From DASUKL01 sp036278755 (GTDB taxonomy: Bacteria > Chloroflexota > Limnocylindria > Limnocylindrales > CSP1-4): a stretch of DNA of 31,316 nt. Location of the stretch: the NCBI GenBank assembly GCA_036278755.1, contig DASUKL010000138.1, positions 1 to 31,316 on the forward strand. The letters are read 5' to 3'. Below are positions 9,301 through 15,856 of this stretch, piece after piece. Every line of letters starts with the position of its first letter. Positions within the stretch are counted from its first letter, which is position 1. The position numbers were made by a program, and so were the translations under genes. Under the pieces are notes generated by a model. That model worked only from the letters and a program-made list of their open reading frames with translations, was not told the origin of the DNA and searched no databases.

Positions 9301-11725
9301 GGGTGTCGTCAGCCGAGGTCGTGAGGGCCACGGCCGGGCGGCCGAAGCTCCCGATCTGGGTAGGCACCGGTGGCGGGGTCTGGGTCGTGGCCCCCCCGGC
9401 CCGCAGCGCGTCGAGGGCTTCCGTGGGCAGCTCCCATACCTGGCCCCCGTCGCCCACGGCATAGAGCCTGTGGCTCGTCTCGTCGACGGTCAGCCGCCGG
9501 GCCCCGCCCGTGGCCGACAGGTCGAGGGTCGTGATCTTGGCCCGGGTCTGGAGGTCGTACACGGCGATGGCCTGCCCGCTGGCCACGTAGAGGCGATCGC
9601 CGTCCCGGATGGTCGGCTCGCCGGGCGGGGCCCAGCGCGGCTCGACCACGGCATCGCTGACCGGCAGGTCGAGGTCGGCCGTGCCCGTCACCTGGTCGTC
9701 GCCGAAGAGGACGAGGCCCACGGCGATGGAGTACTTGGCCAGGTGGGGGTGGGTGAACTCGTAGATGTCGTGGGGCTCGCCGTAGCGCCAGAACTGGAGG
9801 AACTCGGTCGCCGTGCGAGCGTGGTAGACCTCGTCGAAGTGCATCCCGTAGGGCTGCTGGAGGTTCCAGGTGCGCAGCACGAGGCCGGCCAGGACGAGCA
9901 GCACGACGATGAGCCCGTCGAGGCGGCCCAGCCGGCCGGTGGGCTCGCGGACCAGCTCGGCGCTCCGATCGGCCCGCTGCGGCCGGCGGCGGAGCTGAGC
10001 CTGCCACCAGGCCACGGCCCGTCCCCGCAGGCCGCGCGGTTCGGGTCGGGGCAGGGCGGGTCCGGCCAGGGCGGGTCCCGGCAGGGTGGGTCCGAGCGCG
10101 GACGGGGCTCGGGCTTCGACTCCGGTTTGGGGTTCGGCTCCGGCTTGGGGTTCGGCTTCGGTGCCCACGGCGACGTCCGCCAGCGCGGCCAGTGGGTCGG
10201 GATCGTCGAAGCGGTCCCGATCGGGGGCCCGGGGGGCCAGGCCCAGGGCCGTGCGCAGTGGCCGGACCACGAGGTCGGAGGCCGGTCGCAGGCGCCACAG
10301 GGCATAGACGAAGCCGCCGCTCAGGAGGACCGCGCTAACGGCGATCCAGCCGAAGCCCCGGAAGTCCGCGCCCAGTGGCAGGTCGGCCAGGTTCGGCGTG
10401 GCGTAGAGGGGCGTGGTCAGGACGCCGTGGAGGTTGATGAACGCGCCGGCGGCCATGGCCGCGAGGGCCACCAGGAAGCCCTTGTCGCGCACGGCCAGGA
10501 GGGGCAGGAGGGCGAAGACCGGGAAGAGGTAGCGCTCGTGGACCCGGGTGGGCAGGACGAAGAAGGCCAGGGAGAGATAGGTCGCGGCCAGGAGGATCGA
10601 GCGCCGATCGTCGCGGAGGGCCAGCTGGAGGGCCCCTACGAGGAAGCCGGCCAGGAGGAGGGCCGTGCCGATGACCACCGGCGGCAGGCCCAGCATGGCC
10701 ACCTGGGCGGCCGTGTAGGTGGCCCCGTAGGGGTTCGTGCCGGCGACGTCCGGCGACCAGCCCCCGCCCGCGGCGTAGGAAGCGTTGCCGGCCGTCGAGA
10801 GGAAGGCCCAGGGGTTGTCGGCGTTGACGCTGAGGAAGGGGTAGCCGCCGGCCGCGCCGGCCAGGTGGACGGCCAAGCCGTAGAGGTCGAGCGAGAAGGG
10901 CACGCTGAGGACGACCAGCACGAGCAGGCCCACGACGGCCGACGAGACCAGCCGCAGCGGCCCCTGACGCCCGACCAGCCAGCCCCGCAGGGCCTGTGGC
11001 GCCCAGGACGGACGCGGACCGGATCCGACGAGGAAGAGATGCCGGCGCAGGAGGACGACGGCCAGGATGGGGGCCAGCACGACCCCGTACTGCGGCTTGA
11101 TCAGGCCGGCCAGGGCCCCGGCCGCCACGGCCAGCTCCGGCTGGCCGTCGATGAGCAGGGCCACCGCGGCCAGGAGCACGAGCGCGCCGATGCCGTCGAC
11201 CTGGCCCCAGACGGCCGAGTCGTACCACGTGACGGGGTCGAAGAGGTAGAGCGCCGCCGCGCCGAGGGCCAGCCAGCCGGCGTCCGAGCGATCGACGCGC
11301 CAGTGCCGCACGAGGCGGTAGAGGAGGTAGGCCACGCCCAGGTCGGCCAGGATCGGCGGGACCTTGATGAGGCCGCCCACGATCGCGCTGGCCGACCCAC
11401 CACTGAGGGTCGCCCAGGCCTGGCCCACGAGGCCCACCAGCCACAGCACGTAGAGGTAGCCGGGCGGGTAGTCGGCGAAGCCGGCCTGGGCGTAGAAGGG
11501 CCCCGGTCCGCTGCGGGCGAGGTCCAGGGCCCAGGCCGTGAAGCTGCTCAGGTCGGTCTGGAAGCCGGACCCGGGCAGGGCGACGTAGGCCAGGAAGAGT
11601 CGCAGCAGGAGGCCGGCCATGAGCAGGGTGGCGAGGGCGGGGACCGCGCCTGGCGCCTCGGTCCGACCGGCCACCCGGGGAGTCAGTCGCGGGGCCTCAC
11701 CACTCAGGGGCGCTGACGGTCGCAA
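6371..11725 (-). CDS. Giant membrane glycosyltransferase: GT-C mannosyltransferase-like half fused to PMT-like (GT39) half with inserted beta-propeller
   Basis: About 1784 residues. The N-terminal third (roughly 11650-10250) is a polytopic GT-C enzyme with an acidic residue in the first external loop (GFQTDLSSFTAWALDLARSG), followed by ADYPPGYLYVLW and IKPQYG. A Pro/Ala-rich linker follows (about 10250-9950). The second half starts like protein O-mannosyltransferases: a membrane helix, HFDEVYHARTATEF (DE motif, near 9840) and EFTHPHLAKY. A WD40-like beta-propeller (about 9650-8500) is inserted there, before more helices (FFANTRIAMNDVY) and the PMT-like SPWWAWPFDLKPVWFYQE segment. The expected reaction is sugar transfer from a polyprenol-phosphate donor outside the membrane. 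The start is uncertain: I chose TTG at 11725 because AGGAGG lies 4 nt before it and a -10 box is at 11757-11762. An ATG at 11833 lies upstream of that promoter; GTG at 11674 is the alternative. Confidence 0.85.
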   Translation of the reverse strand: MRPSAPLSGEAPRLTPRVAGRTEAPGAVPALATLLMAGLLLRLFLAYVALPGSGFQTDLSSFTAWALDLARSGPGPFYAQAGFADYPPGYLYVLWLVGLVGQAWATLSGGSASAIVGGLIKVPPILADLGVAYLLYRLVRHWRVDRSDAGWLALGAAALYLFDPVTWYDSAVWGQVDGIGALVLLAAVALLIDGQPELAVAAGALAGLIKPQYGVVLAPILAVVLLRRHLFLVGSGPRPSWAPQALRGWLVGRQGPLRLVSSAVVGLLVLVVLSVPFSLDLYGLAVHLAGAAGGYPFLSVNADNPWAFLSTAGNASYAAGGGWSPDVAGTNPYGATYTAAQVAMLGLPPVVIGTALLLAGFLVGALQLALRDDRRSILLAATYLSLAFFVLPTRVHERYLFPVFALLPLLAVRDKGFLVALAAMAAGAFINLHGVLTTPLYATPNLADLPLGADFRGFGWIAVSAVLLSGGFVYALWRLRPASDLVVRPLRTALGLAPRAPDRDRFDDPDPLAALADVAVGTEAEPQAGAEPQTGVEARAPSALGPTLPGPALAGPALPRPEPRGLRGRAVAWWQAQLRRRPQRADRSAELVREPTGRLGRLDGLIVVLLVLAGLVLRTWNLQQPYGMHFDEVYHARTATEFLQFWRYGEPHDIYEFTHPHLAKYSIAVGLVLFGDDQVTGTADLDLPVSDAVVEPRWAPPGEPTIRDGDRLYVASGQAIAVYDLQTRAKITTLDLSATGGARRLTVDETSHRLYAVGDGGQVWELPTEALDALRAGGATTQTPPPVPTQIGSFGRPAVALTTSADDTRLVAALAGGQLASLDLATGQVEATAGDPGATALLSFSASTVTVDPTTAGDPSAVASTLVSIIGGDQAAVAARIAAASAPVDIAAPYDSGKVQQLQEAISSGRLPGVTVGQGAIVAVADAHGLTLRDAASLSTTATFSLPQGGTGLALDTSLDQPTIYVAGGDRLEWFSVPSDGPAADVGGLDMPGQVRDVRWDPASNIIHVLGRTPDGTADTIYVVEPHGNAVFADARLPFPAVTWDLDVDQPYPTLDRQQAVALSASGQLATVDVGSHAFAWRFVGVILGALTLALIFVLARLLFRRRGLALVAAFLVLADGMFFANTRIAMNDVYVCFFIVAAYTVFAALYLDHWRGRSAVLLGLPLLGILVGLACASKWVGFYAMGGLVLLVLLRSALGRWLALAGMVGLTGLLGWLAIESPDPQAPFGDAFFLGLMIVLTLVLAAAMIWRPLRWSREEVRFAIGAPVVLGLGGGAVGLLLRSSRVGLLGVGGIGLGLAVGIVLWLAGRRGFGPFAAPPEARDPAAWVEPAGEPPSEGWLRPGAGLGAPFIWGLLCLTLLPALVYVISYTPWVALGNQFWGGFPPGNHGQTLWDLTIQMYNYHNDLRATHPATSPWWAWPFDLKPVWFYQESFADDTVGIIYDAGNLVAFWLGVPAMAWAAWQGWRRHSLPMLLVVVGLLAQWIPWARIDRATFQYHFFTSLPFLYLGLAYFVHELWRGPSARTFALARLGAGAAILGVPLLWIGKAPLCWLADVARVDPGSQACGSVAEPFVLTQQVAVATIVLAVGLVAVGWQVRLMRQAARERPSEGLLPRGSIWLLLTVLFTMLALAAAVVRFGDSPIISAPLGDVGPYLFAVLVGAPLLLVAWLVTRARDPRRFAVAIVGAVGLWFVAFYPDIAGLPIPSGLRNLYSVLPLPTYNYDFQFAVNTAPAPSVTPPLLGLPALSLTVVTAVLVGAVMYAAWSWRLARAAGPLEPDAEGLEP
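10050..10160. repeat. Degenerate minisatellite encoding the linker between the two GT-C halves
   Basis: Three near-identical 14-nt blocks of the form GGCAGGGCGGGTCC start at 10050, 10065 and 10080 (period 15). They encode a repeated Gly-Pro-x-Leu/Ala-x linker on the minus strand. Around 10124-10160 two copies of an 18-nt unit (GGTTTGGGGTTCGGCTCC-like) encode repeated Ala-Glu-Pro-Gln. All periods are multiples of three, so length changes would keep the frame. Confidence 0.7.
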
Positions 11726-11756
11726 CCGGCCTCCTGGCTGAGCACGAGAGGCCCGC

Positions 11757-11762
11757 AGTATA
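11757..11762 (-). promoter_or_regulatory. -10 box of the giant glycosyltransferase gene
   Basis: On the minus strand this reads TATACT. Transcription would begin near 11750, giving a leader of about 25 nt that contains AGGAGG just before the TTG at 11725. No consensus -35 is visible. It mirrors the TATACT on the plus strand at 11794-11799. Confidence 0.5.
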
Positions 11763-11793
11763 GCCAACGGCCCGGCCGGCCCGGACGGACCCA

Positions 11794-11799
11794 TATACT
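11794..11799 (+). promoter_or_regulatory. -10 box placing the GT2 start codon at +1 (leaderless)
   Basis: TATACT is followed by exactly 6 nt and then the GTG start codon of the GT2 gene at 11806. Such spacing predicts that the transcript starts at the start codon. There is no Shine-Dalgarno sequence, in agreement. The -10 boxes of the two divergent genes are 31 bp apart, centred on GGCCGGCC (11774-11781). Confidence 0.6.
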
Positions 11800-11805
11800 C
11801 GCTCC

Positions 11806-12597
11806 GTGACCGACCAGTCCACGGCGCCGGCACGGGTCGAAGCGCTCTCCTACTTCTTCCCCGCCCACGACGAGGCCGAGAACATCGAAGCCCTCGTGGC
11901 TGAGGCTCTGGATGTCCTGCCCACCCTGGCCCAGCGGTTCGAGATCATCTGCGTCGACGACGGCAGTCGCGACGCCACGCCCGTCCTCGCCGATCGCCTG
12001 GCGGCCGAGCATCCGGACGTCGTGCGGGTCGTCCACCACCCGGTCAACCAGGGCTACGGGGCGGCCCTCCGGAGCGGCTTCGGGGCCGCCCGCTTCGACC
12101 TCATCTGCTTCACCGACGGCGACCGGCAGTTCCGCCTGGCCGACCTGGGCCGGCTGCTGGCCCGCCTGGCCGCGGCCGACCAGCCCGACGCCGTGCTGGG
12201 CTACCGCGCTAAGCGGGCCGATCCGGCCCTGCGCATCGTCTATGCCCGGGCCTACCAGTGGTGTCTGCGGCTCTTCTTCCGCCTCCGGGTGCGGGATGTG
12301 GACTGCGCCTGCAAGCTCTTCCGCCGCGAGGCCCTGGCCGGCGTCCGCCTCGAGTCCGGCGGGGCCTTCCTGTCGGCCGAACTGCTGATCAAGGTCCAGG
12401 CCGGCGGGGCCCGTCTGGCCGAGGTGGCCGTGCCCCATCATCCCCGCCTCGCGGGCAGCCAGTCCGGGGCCCGACCGCAGGTCATCCTGCGCGCGGTGCG
12501 GGACTTCTGGCGCCTCCGCATCCGGCTGTGGCTCGATCGCCCGGCGGCCCTCCAGAAGGGCGCCCCCCTGCTCGGCTCGGGGTCGACCCCCGACTGA
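11806..12597 (+). CDS. GT2 glycosyltransferase, polyprenol-phosphate mannosyltransferase-like
   Basis: A 263-residue GT-A fold enzyme of the dolichyl-phosphate mannose synthase type. Visible motifs are FFPAHDEAENI (17-27), the nucleotide-sugar site CVDDGSRDATP (Asp51, Asp52), NQGYGAALRSGF (81-92), the metal-binding FTDGDRQF (Asp104, Asp106) and DVDCACKLFRREAL in the acceptor half. There are no C-terminal membrane helices, so it resembles soluble DPM1-type enzymes acting at the inner membrane face. It is divergent from the PMT-like gene, which would consume a polyprenol-phosphate sugar; the pair is a coherent donor-and-transferase unit. The exact sugar is inferred, not seen. The GTG start fits the leaderless promoter 6 nt upstream. 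Confidence 0.85.
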   Translation: MTDQSTAPARVEALSYFFPAHDEAENIEALVAEALDVLPTLAQRFEIICVDDGSRDATPVLADRLAAEHPDVVRVVHHPVNQGYGAALRSGFGAARFDLICFTDGDRQFRLADLGRLLARLAAADQPDAVLGYRAKRADPALRIVYARAYQWCLRLFFRLRVRDVDCACKLFRREALAGVRLESGGAFLSAELLIKVQAGGARLAEVAVPHHPRLAGSQSGARPQVILRAVRDFWRLRIRLWLDRPAALQKGAPLLGSGSTPD

Positions 12598-12643
12598 CCC
12601 ACGCCCAGCCCCGGCCTCGGCTCGATCCGCCTGGGCCCGAAGC

Positions 12644-13180
12644 TCAGCCCCCGGCCGAACCCGCCTTCCCGCCACCGCCCTCATCGCCCTCGTCGGGGAC
12701 GTCGAGCGAGTTGATGAAGTCGCGAAAGACCGACAGCCGGGCGTCGTCCGGGTCCGGCTCCTCGGAGTCACTGGCCCGCACCCCGGCCTCGTCGAGCACC
12801 CCGTCCGTGGCGAAGATGGGCGCGTCGGCGCGGAGGGCCAGGGCGATGGCGTCGGAAGGTCGGGCGTCGAGCTCGATGGTCCGTCCGCCGGACTCGACCA
12901 CCAGGCGGGCCATGAAGGTCGCCTCGGCGAGGCCCGAGACGATGACCTGCTTGAGGGCGATGCCCAGTTCGGCCAGGGCCGTGGCGAAGAGGTCGTGGGT
13001 CATCGGCCGCTCGGGGGTCACGCCCTGCAGCCGGCGGGCGATGGCCTCAGCCTCATTGGAGCCGATCCAGATGGGCAGGTAACGATCCTGCTCGACCTCC
13101 TTGAGGATCACCACGTGCTGCGAGGAGAGCATGTGGACCCGGACGCTTTCGACGACCATCGGATTGAGTCCCGCAGCCAT
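12644..13180 (-). CDS. Bifunctional nuclease family protein (DUF151/BFN)
   Basis: A 178-residue cytoplasmic protein. The family core is clear: MVVESVRVHMLSSQHVVILKE at the N-terminus, LPIWIGSNEAEAIARRLQGV, RPMTHDLFATALAELG and the hallmark LDARPSDAIALALRADAPIF. Plant members have been reported to have RNase and DNase activity; the bacterial role is unclear. The C-terminus is an acidic then Gly-rich tail. It lies downstream of the replication cluster on the same strand, 23 nt after the pseudophosphatase gene, but appears to have its own promoter: TAGAAT on the minus strand ends 6 nt before the ATG, the arrangement of a leaderless mRNA. It converges on the GT2 gene, with 46 nt between the stops and no clear terminator. 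Confidence 0.9.
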   Translation of the reverse strand: MAAGLNPMVVESVRVHMLSSQHVVILKEVEQDRYLPIWIGSNEAEAIARRLQGVTPERPMTHDLFATALAELGIALKQVIVSGLAEATFMARLVVESGGRTIELDARPSDAIALALRADAPIFATDGVLDEAGVRASDSEEPDPDDARLSVFRDFINSLDVPDEGDEGGGGKAGSAGG

Positions 13181-13186
13181 GGGTCG

Positions 13187-13192
13187 ATTCTA
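13187..13192 (-). promoter_or_regulatory. -10 box for leaderless transcription of the BFN gene
   Basis: Minus-strand TAGAAT (five of six consensus positions) is followed by 6 nt and the ATG at 13180. No Shine-Dalgarno sequence precedes the ATG. The start of transcription would coincide with the start codon. Confidence 0.55.
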
Positions 13193-13203
13193 TCGCCGCC
13201 GGC

Positions 13204-15465
13204 TCAGCGGCTCGGCTTCGGGGTCTTGCCCTTCCTGGTGGCCGTGGGCTTGGGCGTGGCGGTCGTCTTGGGGCTGGCGCTGGGACTCGGGCTGGGCGAG
13301 GCACCCGGTGTCGGGGCGGCCTCCAGGGGACTGGCGTAGAGGGCGGTGCCACTGGCCCACACGAGGACCGGCGCCTGACCCTCGGACCGCGTCACCACGA
13401 TCATGCCTTCCATGGCCGTGTAGGCCGGCTGCCCGGTCCGGACGATGTACTGCTCGATATAGGAGCCGTCGGACTTGTCGAAGGCCAGGACCCGCTGGTG
13501 GCTGGCGTCCCAGAGGTAGAGCCGGCCCTCGCCTCGGGCGCCTGTGCCGGCCAGGGCCTGATAGCTGTGACCCGGCCGGATGTCGGCCGCGTCGGGCGGT
13601 TCGGCAAGGTGGAAGCTGCTGGTCTGGCCGCTCTCGTAGCGGGTTAGACCGGTGCTGGACAGGGCGAAGACGTCGCCGTCGATGTAGAGCTCGGTGACCT
13701 TCGAGAGGTCGGCCGGGGCGGCCAGATAGTCGGCCGGGTCGGAGGGGTAGCCGCTGCCGTCGGCGGCCGGTGAGTAGCGCAGGATCTGGCGGGCCTGGGG
13801 GTCCAGGACGTAGAAGAACGAGAGCCCCGTGTCGGCGCTGCGGACGTAGGCCGCCACGTTCTCGATGTTGCGGCCCAGCGGGGTGGCCGTGCTGAGGCGC
13901 AGCTTGGCCAGGGTGCCGCCGCCCTTGGCGTCGGCCGGGCGCCAGCGCCACAGGGCCCCGTTGCCGTCGAGGATCAGGACGTCCGGTCCGCCCACGGCCA
14001 GGGCCCAGGGCTGGCCGATGCCCTTCTGGCCGCTCTTGACCACGGCCTTCGCCGTGCGGGCCGCGAGATCGACCCGGATGACCGACTGGCCCTTGCGGTC
14101 GATGACGTAGGCCGCGCCGTCGGGGCCCACGACGAGGTCGCGCAGCTCGGCCCCCGGGGCCAGGTCGGCGAAGGAGAAGAGCAGCGTCGAGCTCGTGGCG
14201 ACGACGCCGTAGAGCCGGTCGAGGCCGGCCTGGGCCTGGGCCCGCAGGGGGGCGATGGCCGTCGCGGCCACGCCGAGCGAAGCGGCCTGGTCGAGCGACG
14301 ACCAGGCCTTGCGCAGGTCGGTCAGGGCGACCTGGGGGTTGGCGGCGATGAGGTCGCCCGGCCCGAAGACGGCCGCCAGCTGGGTCTGAGCCGCGGCCAC
14401 GGCCTGCTCGCCGGCATTGACCCGGCCGATGGCCGGGCCACCGGGCCGCAGCCCGCCCAGGAACCAGAGGCCCACGGCCAGCACCGTCAGCATGCCCAGG
14501 AAGGCCAGCACGGCGATGGCCGCCCGACGCTGCGACTCCTGGCGCGTGGCCAGGGGCACGACCCGGCGATAGCGGGAGCGCCGCCGGGGCAGGAGGTCGG
14601 TGGCCCGGTCGAGCAGCCCGAAGACCGCCTCGCCAGCGGCCTCGCGCGCCTCCCGGGCGCGGTCCTGCACGGCCGCCGCGGCATCGACGATGGGATCGGC
14701 CAGGGGCAACGGCGAGCGCTCCGGCGCACCGGCCAGGGGCTCTGCCGGGCGGACCGGCACGAGGCGCCGCTCGGTCCGCGTGGCGGCCACCTCGGTGGCC
14801 TCGAGGACCAGGAGGCCGTCGGCCCGCGTCCCGCCGGCGGCCACGTAGAGGTGGTGGAGGTGCTCCGCGGCGGACTGGGGGTGGAGCGTCACGGCCGCGT
14901 TCTTCAGCTCGTCGGCCCCCACGAGGGCGCTCACCGCCCGGGCGGCCAGGACGATCGTGTCGCCCACGTTGAGGTCGCCCCGCCAGACATCCACCCGGGC
15001 GTCGTCGGGATCGGGCATGCCCGGGCCGCGCTCGTCCTCGGGCAGGGTCAGGAGGCGGGCCTGGCGGACGAGGAAGGCGTCGGCCGCGCCGGTCGTGGCC
15101 ACGTACAGCTCGTGGCCGCGGACCACGGCCACCACGGCTCCCAGCGCCCCGCGGACCAGGCCGTGCCCCTCCCGGCCGTGGCGCAGCCGCTGGTTGGCGC
15201 TGCGGAGGGCCTTCTCCAGGGTGATGGGGATGCCGGCCGACTCGTCGTAGTAGTACTGCCGCCTGATCGTCTCGGCCACGAGCTCGGTGGCCTCGGCGGC
15301 GTGGTTGCCGGCCTCCGGGCCGACGGTCACGATGGCGTACAGGTTGCCCTTGGAGCGGCTGATCGAGCCGATCGACGGCTCCTCGGCGAGGACCGCGTCG
15401 ACCGAGGTGTCCAGGCGCTCGGCCTCCGGGACGCGGCCCGACTTGAGCAGGAGTCGAACGGCCAT
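13204..15465 (-). CDS. Membrane-anchored PP2C-like pseudophosphatase with external beta-propeller
   Basis: A 753-residue protein not recognised as a named family. Residues 1-225 follow the PP2C (PPM) layout: GNLYAIVTVGPEAGNHAAEAT where active enzymes have a VADGMGGH motif, ALRSANQRLRH, ELYVATTGAADAFLV in place of GDSR, and IVLAARAVSALV in place of the SDGL motif. The metal-binding aspartates are therefore lost. A Pro/Arg-rich region leads to one transmembrane helix (about 315-338). The outside part has a helical segment, then repeated blade-like strands (about 420-700), and ends in a Ser/Pro/Thr then Lys-rich tail (722-753). It starts 7 nt after the dciA stop, so it probably shares that operon; a weak TAGACT box at 15475-15480 (minus) might add a promoter. 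Likely a sensor or scaffold, by inference. Confidence 0.75.
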   Translation of the reverse strand: MAVRLLLKSGRVPEAERLDTSVDAVLAEEPSIGSISRSKGNLYAIVTVGPEAGNHAAEATELVAETIRRQYYYDESAGIPITLEKALRSANQRLRHGREGHGLVRGALGAVVAVVRGHELYVATTGAADAFLVRQARLLTLPEDERGPGMPDPDDARVDVWRGDLNVGDTIVLAARAVSALVGADELKNAAVTLHPQSAAEHLHHLYVAAGGTRADGLLVLEATEVAATRTERRLVPVRPAEPLAGAPERSPLPLADPIVDAAAAVQDRAREAREAAGEAVFGLLDRATDLLPRRRSRYRRVVPLATRQESQRRAAIAVLAFLGMLTVLAVGLWFLGGLRPGGPAIGRVNAGEQAVAAAQTQLAAVFGPGDLIAANPQVALTDLRKAWSSLDQAASLGVAATAIAPLRAQAQAGLDRLYGVVATSSTLLFSFADLAPGAELRDLVVGPDGAAYVIDRKGQSVIRVDLAARTAKAVVKSGQKGIGQPWALAVGGPDVLILDGNGALWRWRPADAKGGGTLAKLRLSTATPLGRNIENVAAYVRSADTGLSFFYVLDPQARQILRYSPAADGSGYPSDPADYLAAPADLSKVTELYIDGDVFALSSTGLTRYESGQTSSFHLAEPPDAADIRPGHSYQALAGTGARGEGRLYLWDASHQRVLAFDKSDGSYIEQYIVRTGQPAYTAMEGMIVVTRSEGQAPVLVWASGTALYASPLEAAPTPGASPSPSPSASPKTTATPKPTATRKGKTPKPSR

Positions 15466-15472
15466 GGGGGAC

Positions 15473-15790
15473 CTAGTCTACCCGCCGCACGACGACCCGC
15501 AGCTCCCTTCCCCGCCGCCCGCCGGGCGTCTGGGCGAAGGCGCGCAGCAGCTCGGCCGCGCGGAGGCGCAGCTCCTGGGCCACGATCGGGGCGGCCGCGG
15601 CGACCAGGACGGTCCCGTCGGGGCGCAGCTCGAGGAGCCGGCTGGTCCGGCCGGCGGCGGGCACCCGCTCGGCCACCACCCGCTGCCAGGCCGCCTCGGC
15701 GCGGCCCCGGGCCAAGGCCTCCTCGAGGCCCAGCTCGGCCGCCGCGGCGGGCAGGAGCTCGCCCAGGCGCTGCATCGGCCGGCGGCTCAT
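15473..15790 (-). CDS. dciA: DciA-like protein (DUF721), replicative helicase partner
   Basis: A 105-residue protein with the DUF721 pattern: MSRRPMQRLGELLPAAAAELGLE, then the tryptophan motif AEAAWQRVVAERVPAAGRTSRLLEL, then a beta segment with DGTVLVAAAAPIVAQELRLRAAELL. DciA proteins help load the DnaB helicase in bacteria lacking DnaC/DnaI-type loaders. It lies directly after recF, the usual position. I chose the ATG at 15790 because GGAGG (15796-15800 on the plus strand as CCTCC) sits 5 nt before it; an ATG 33 nt upstream at 15823 lacks a site. Confidence 0.85.
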   Translation of the reverse strand: MSRRPMQRLGELLPAAAAELGLEEALARGRAEAAWQRVVAERVPAAGRTSRLLELRPDGTVLVAAAAPIVAQELRLRAAELLRAFAQTPGGRRGRELRVVVRRVD

Positions 15791-15795
15791 GCCGT

Positions 15796-15800
15796 CCTCC
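15796..15800 (-). promoter_or_regulatory. Ribosome binding site fixing the dciA start
   Basis: Minus-strand GGAGG with a 5-nt spacer to the ATG at 15790. It supports this start over the upstream ATG at 15823. Confidence 0.7.
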
Positions 15801-15856
15801 CCTGAGGCCACGTCCTGCGCCACTCGCGACGGCTCATGCGCCGCTCCCGCGGGGCC

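Noticed and set aside
8264..11716. Plus-strand open frame of 1150 codons opposite the giant glycosyltransferase
   Set aside because: Its Gly/Arg/Gln/Glu/Val-rich repetitive translation is the antisense shadow of a GC-rich gene; the minus-strand frame has clear glycosyltransferase motifs and membrane helices.
11726..11833. ATG at 11833 as the start of the giant glycosyltransferase
   Set aside because: It lies inside the divergent GT2 gene and upstream of the TATACT box that should drive transcription.
12598..12643. Bidirectional terminator between GT2 and BFN genes
   Set aside because: GC-rich sequence allows weak stems, but there is no clear hairpin and no T run on either strand.
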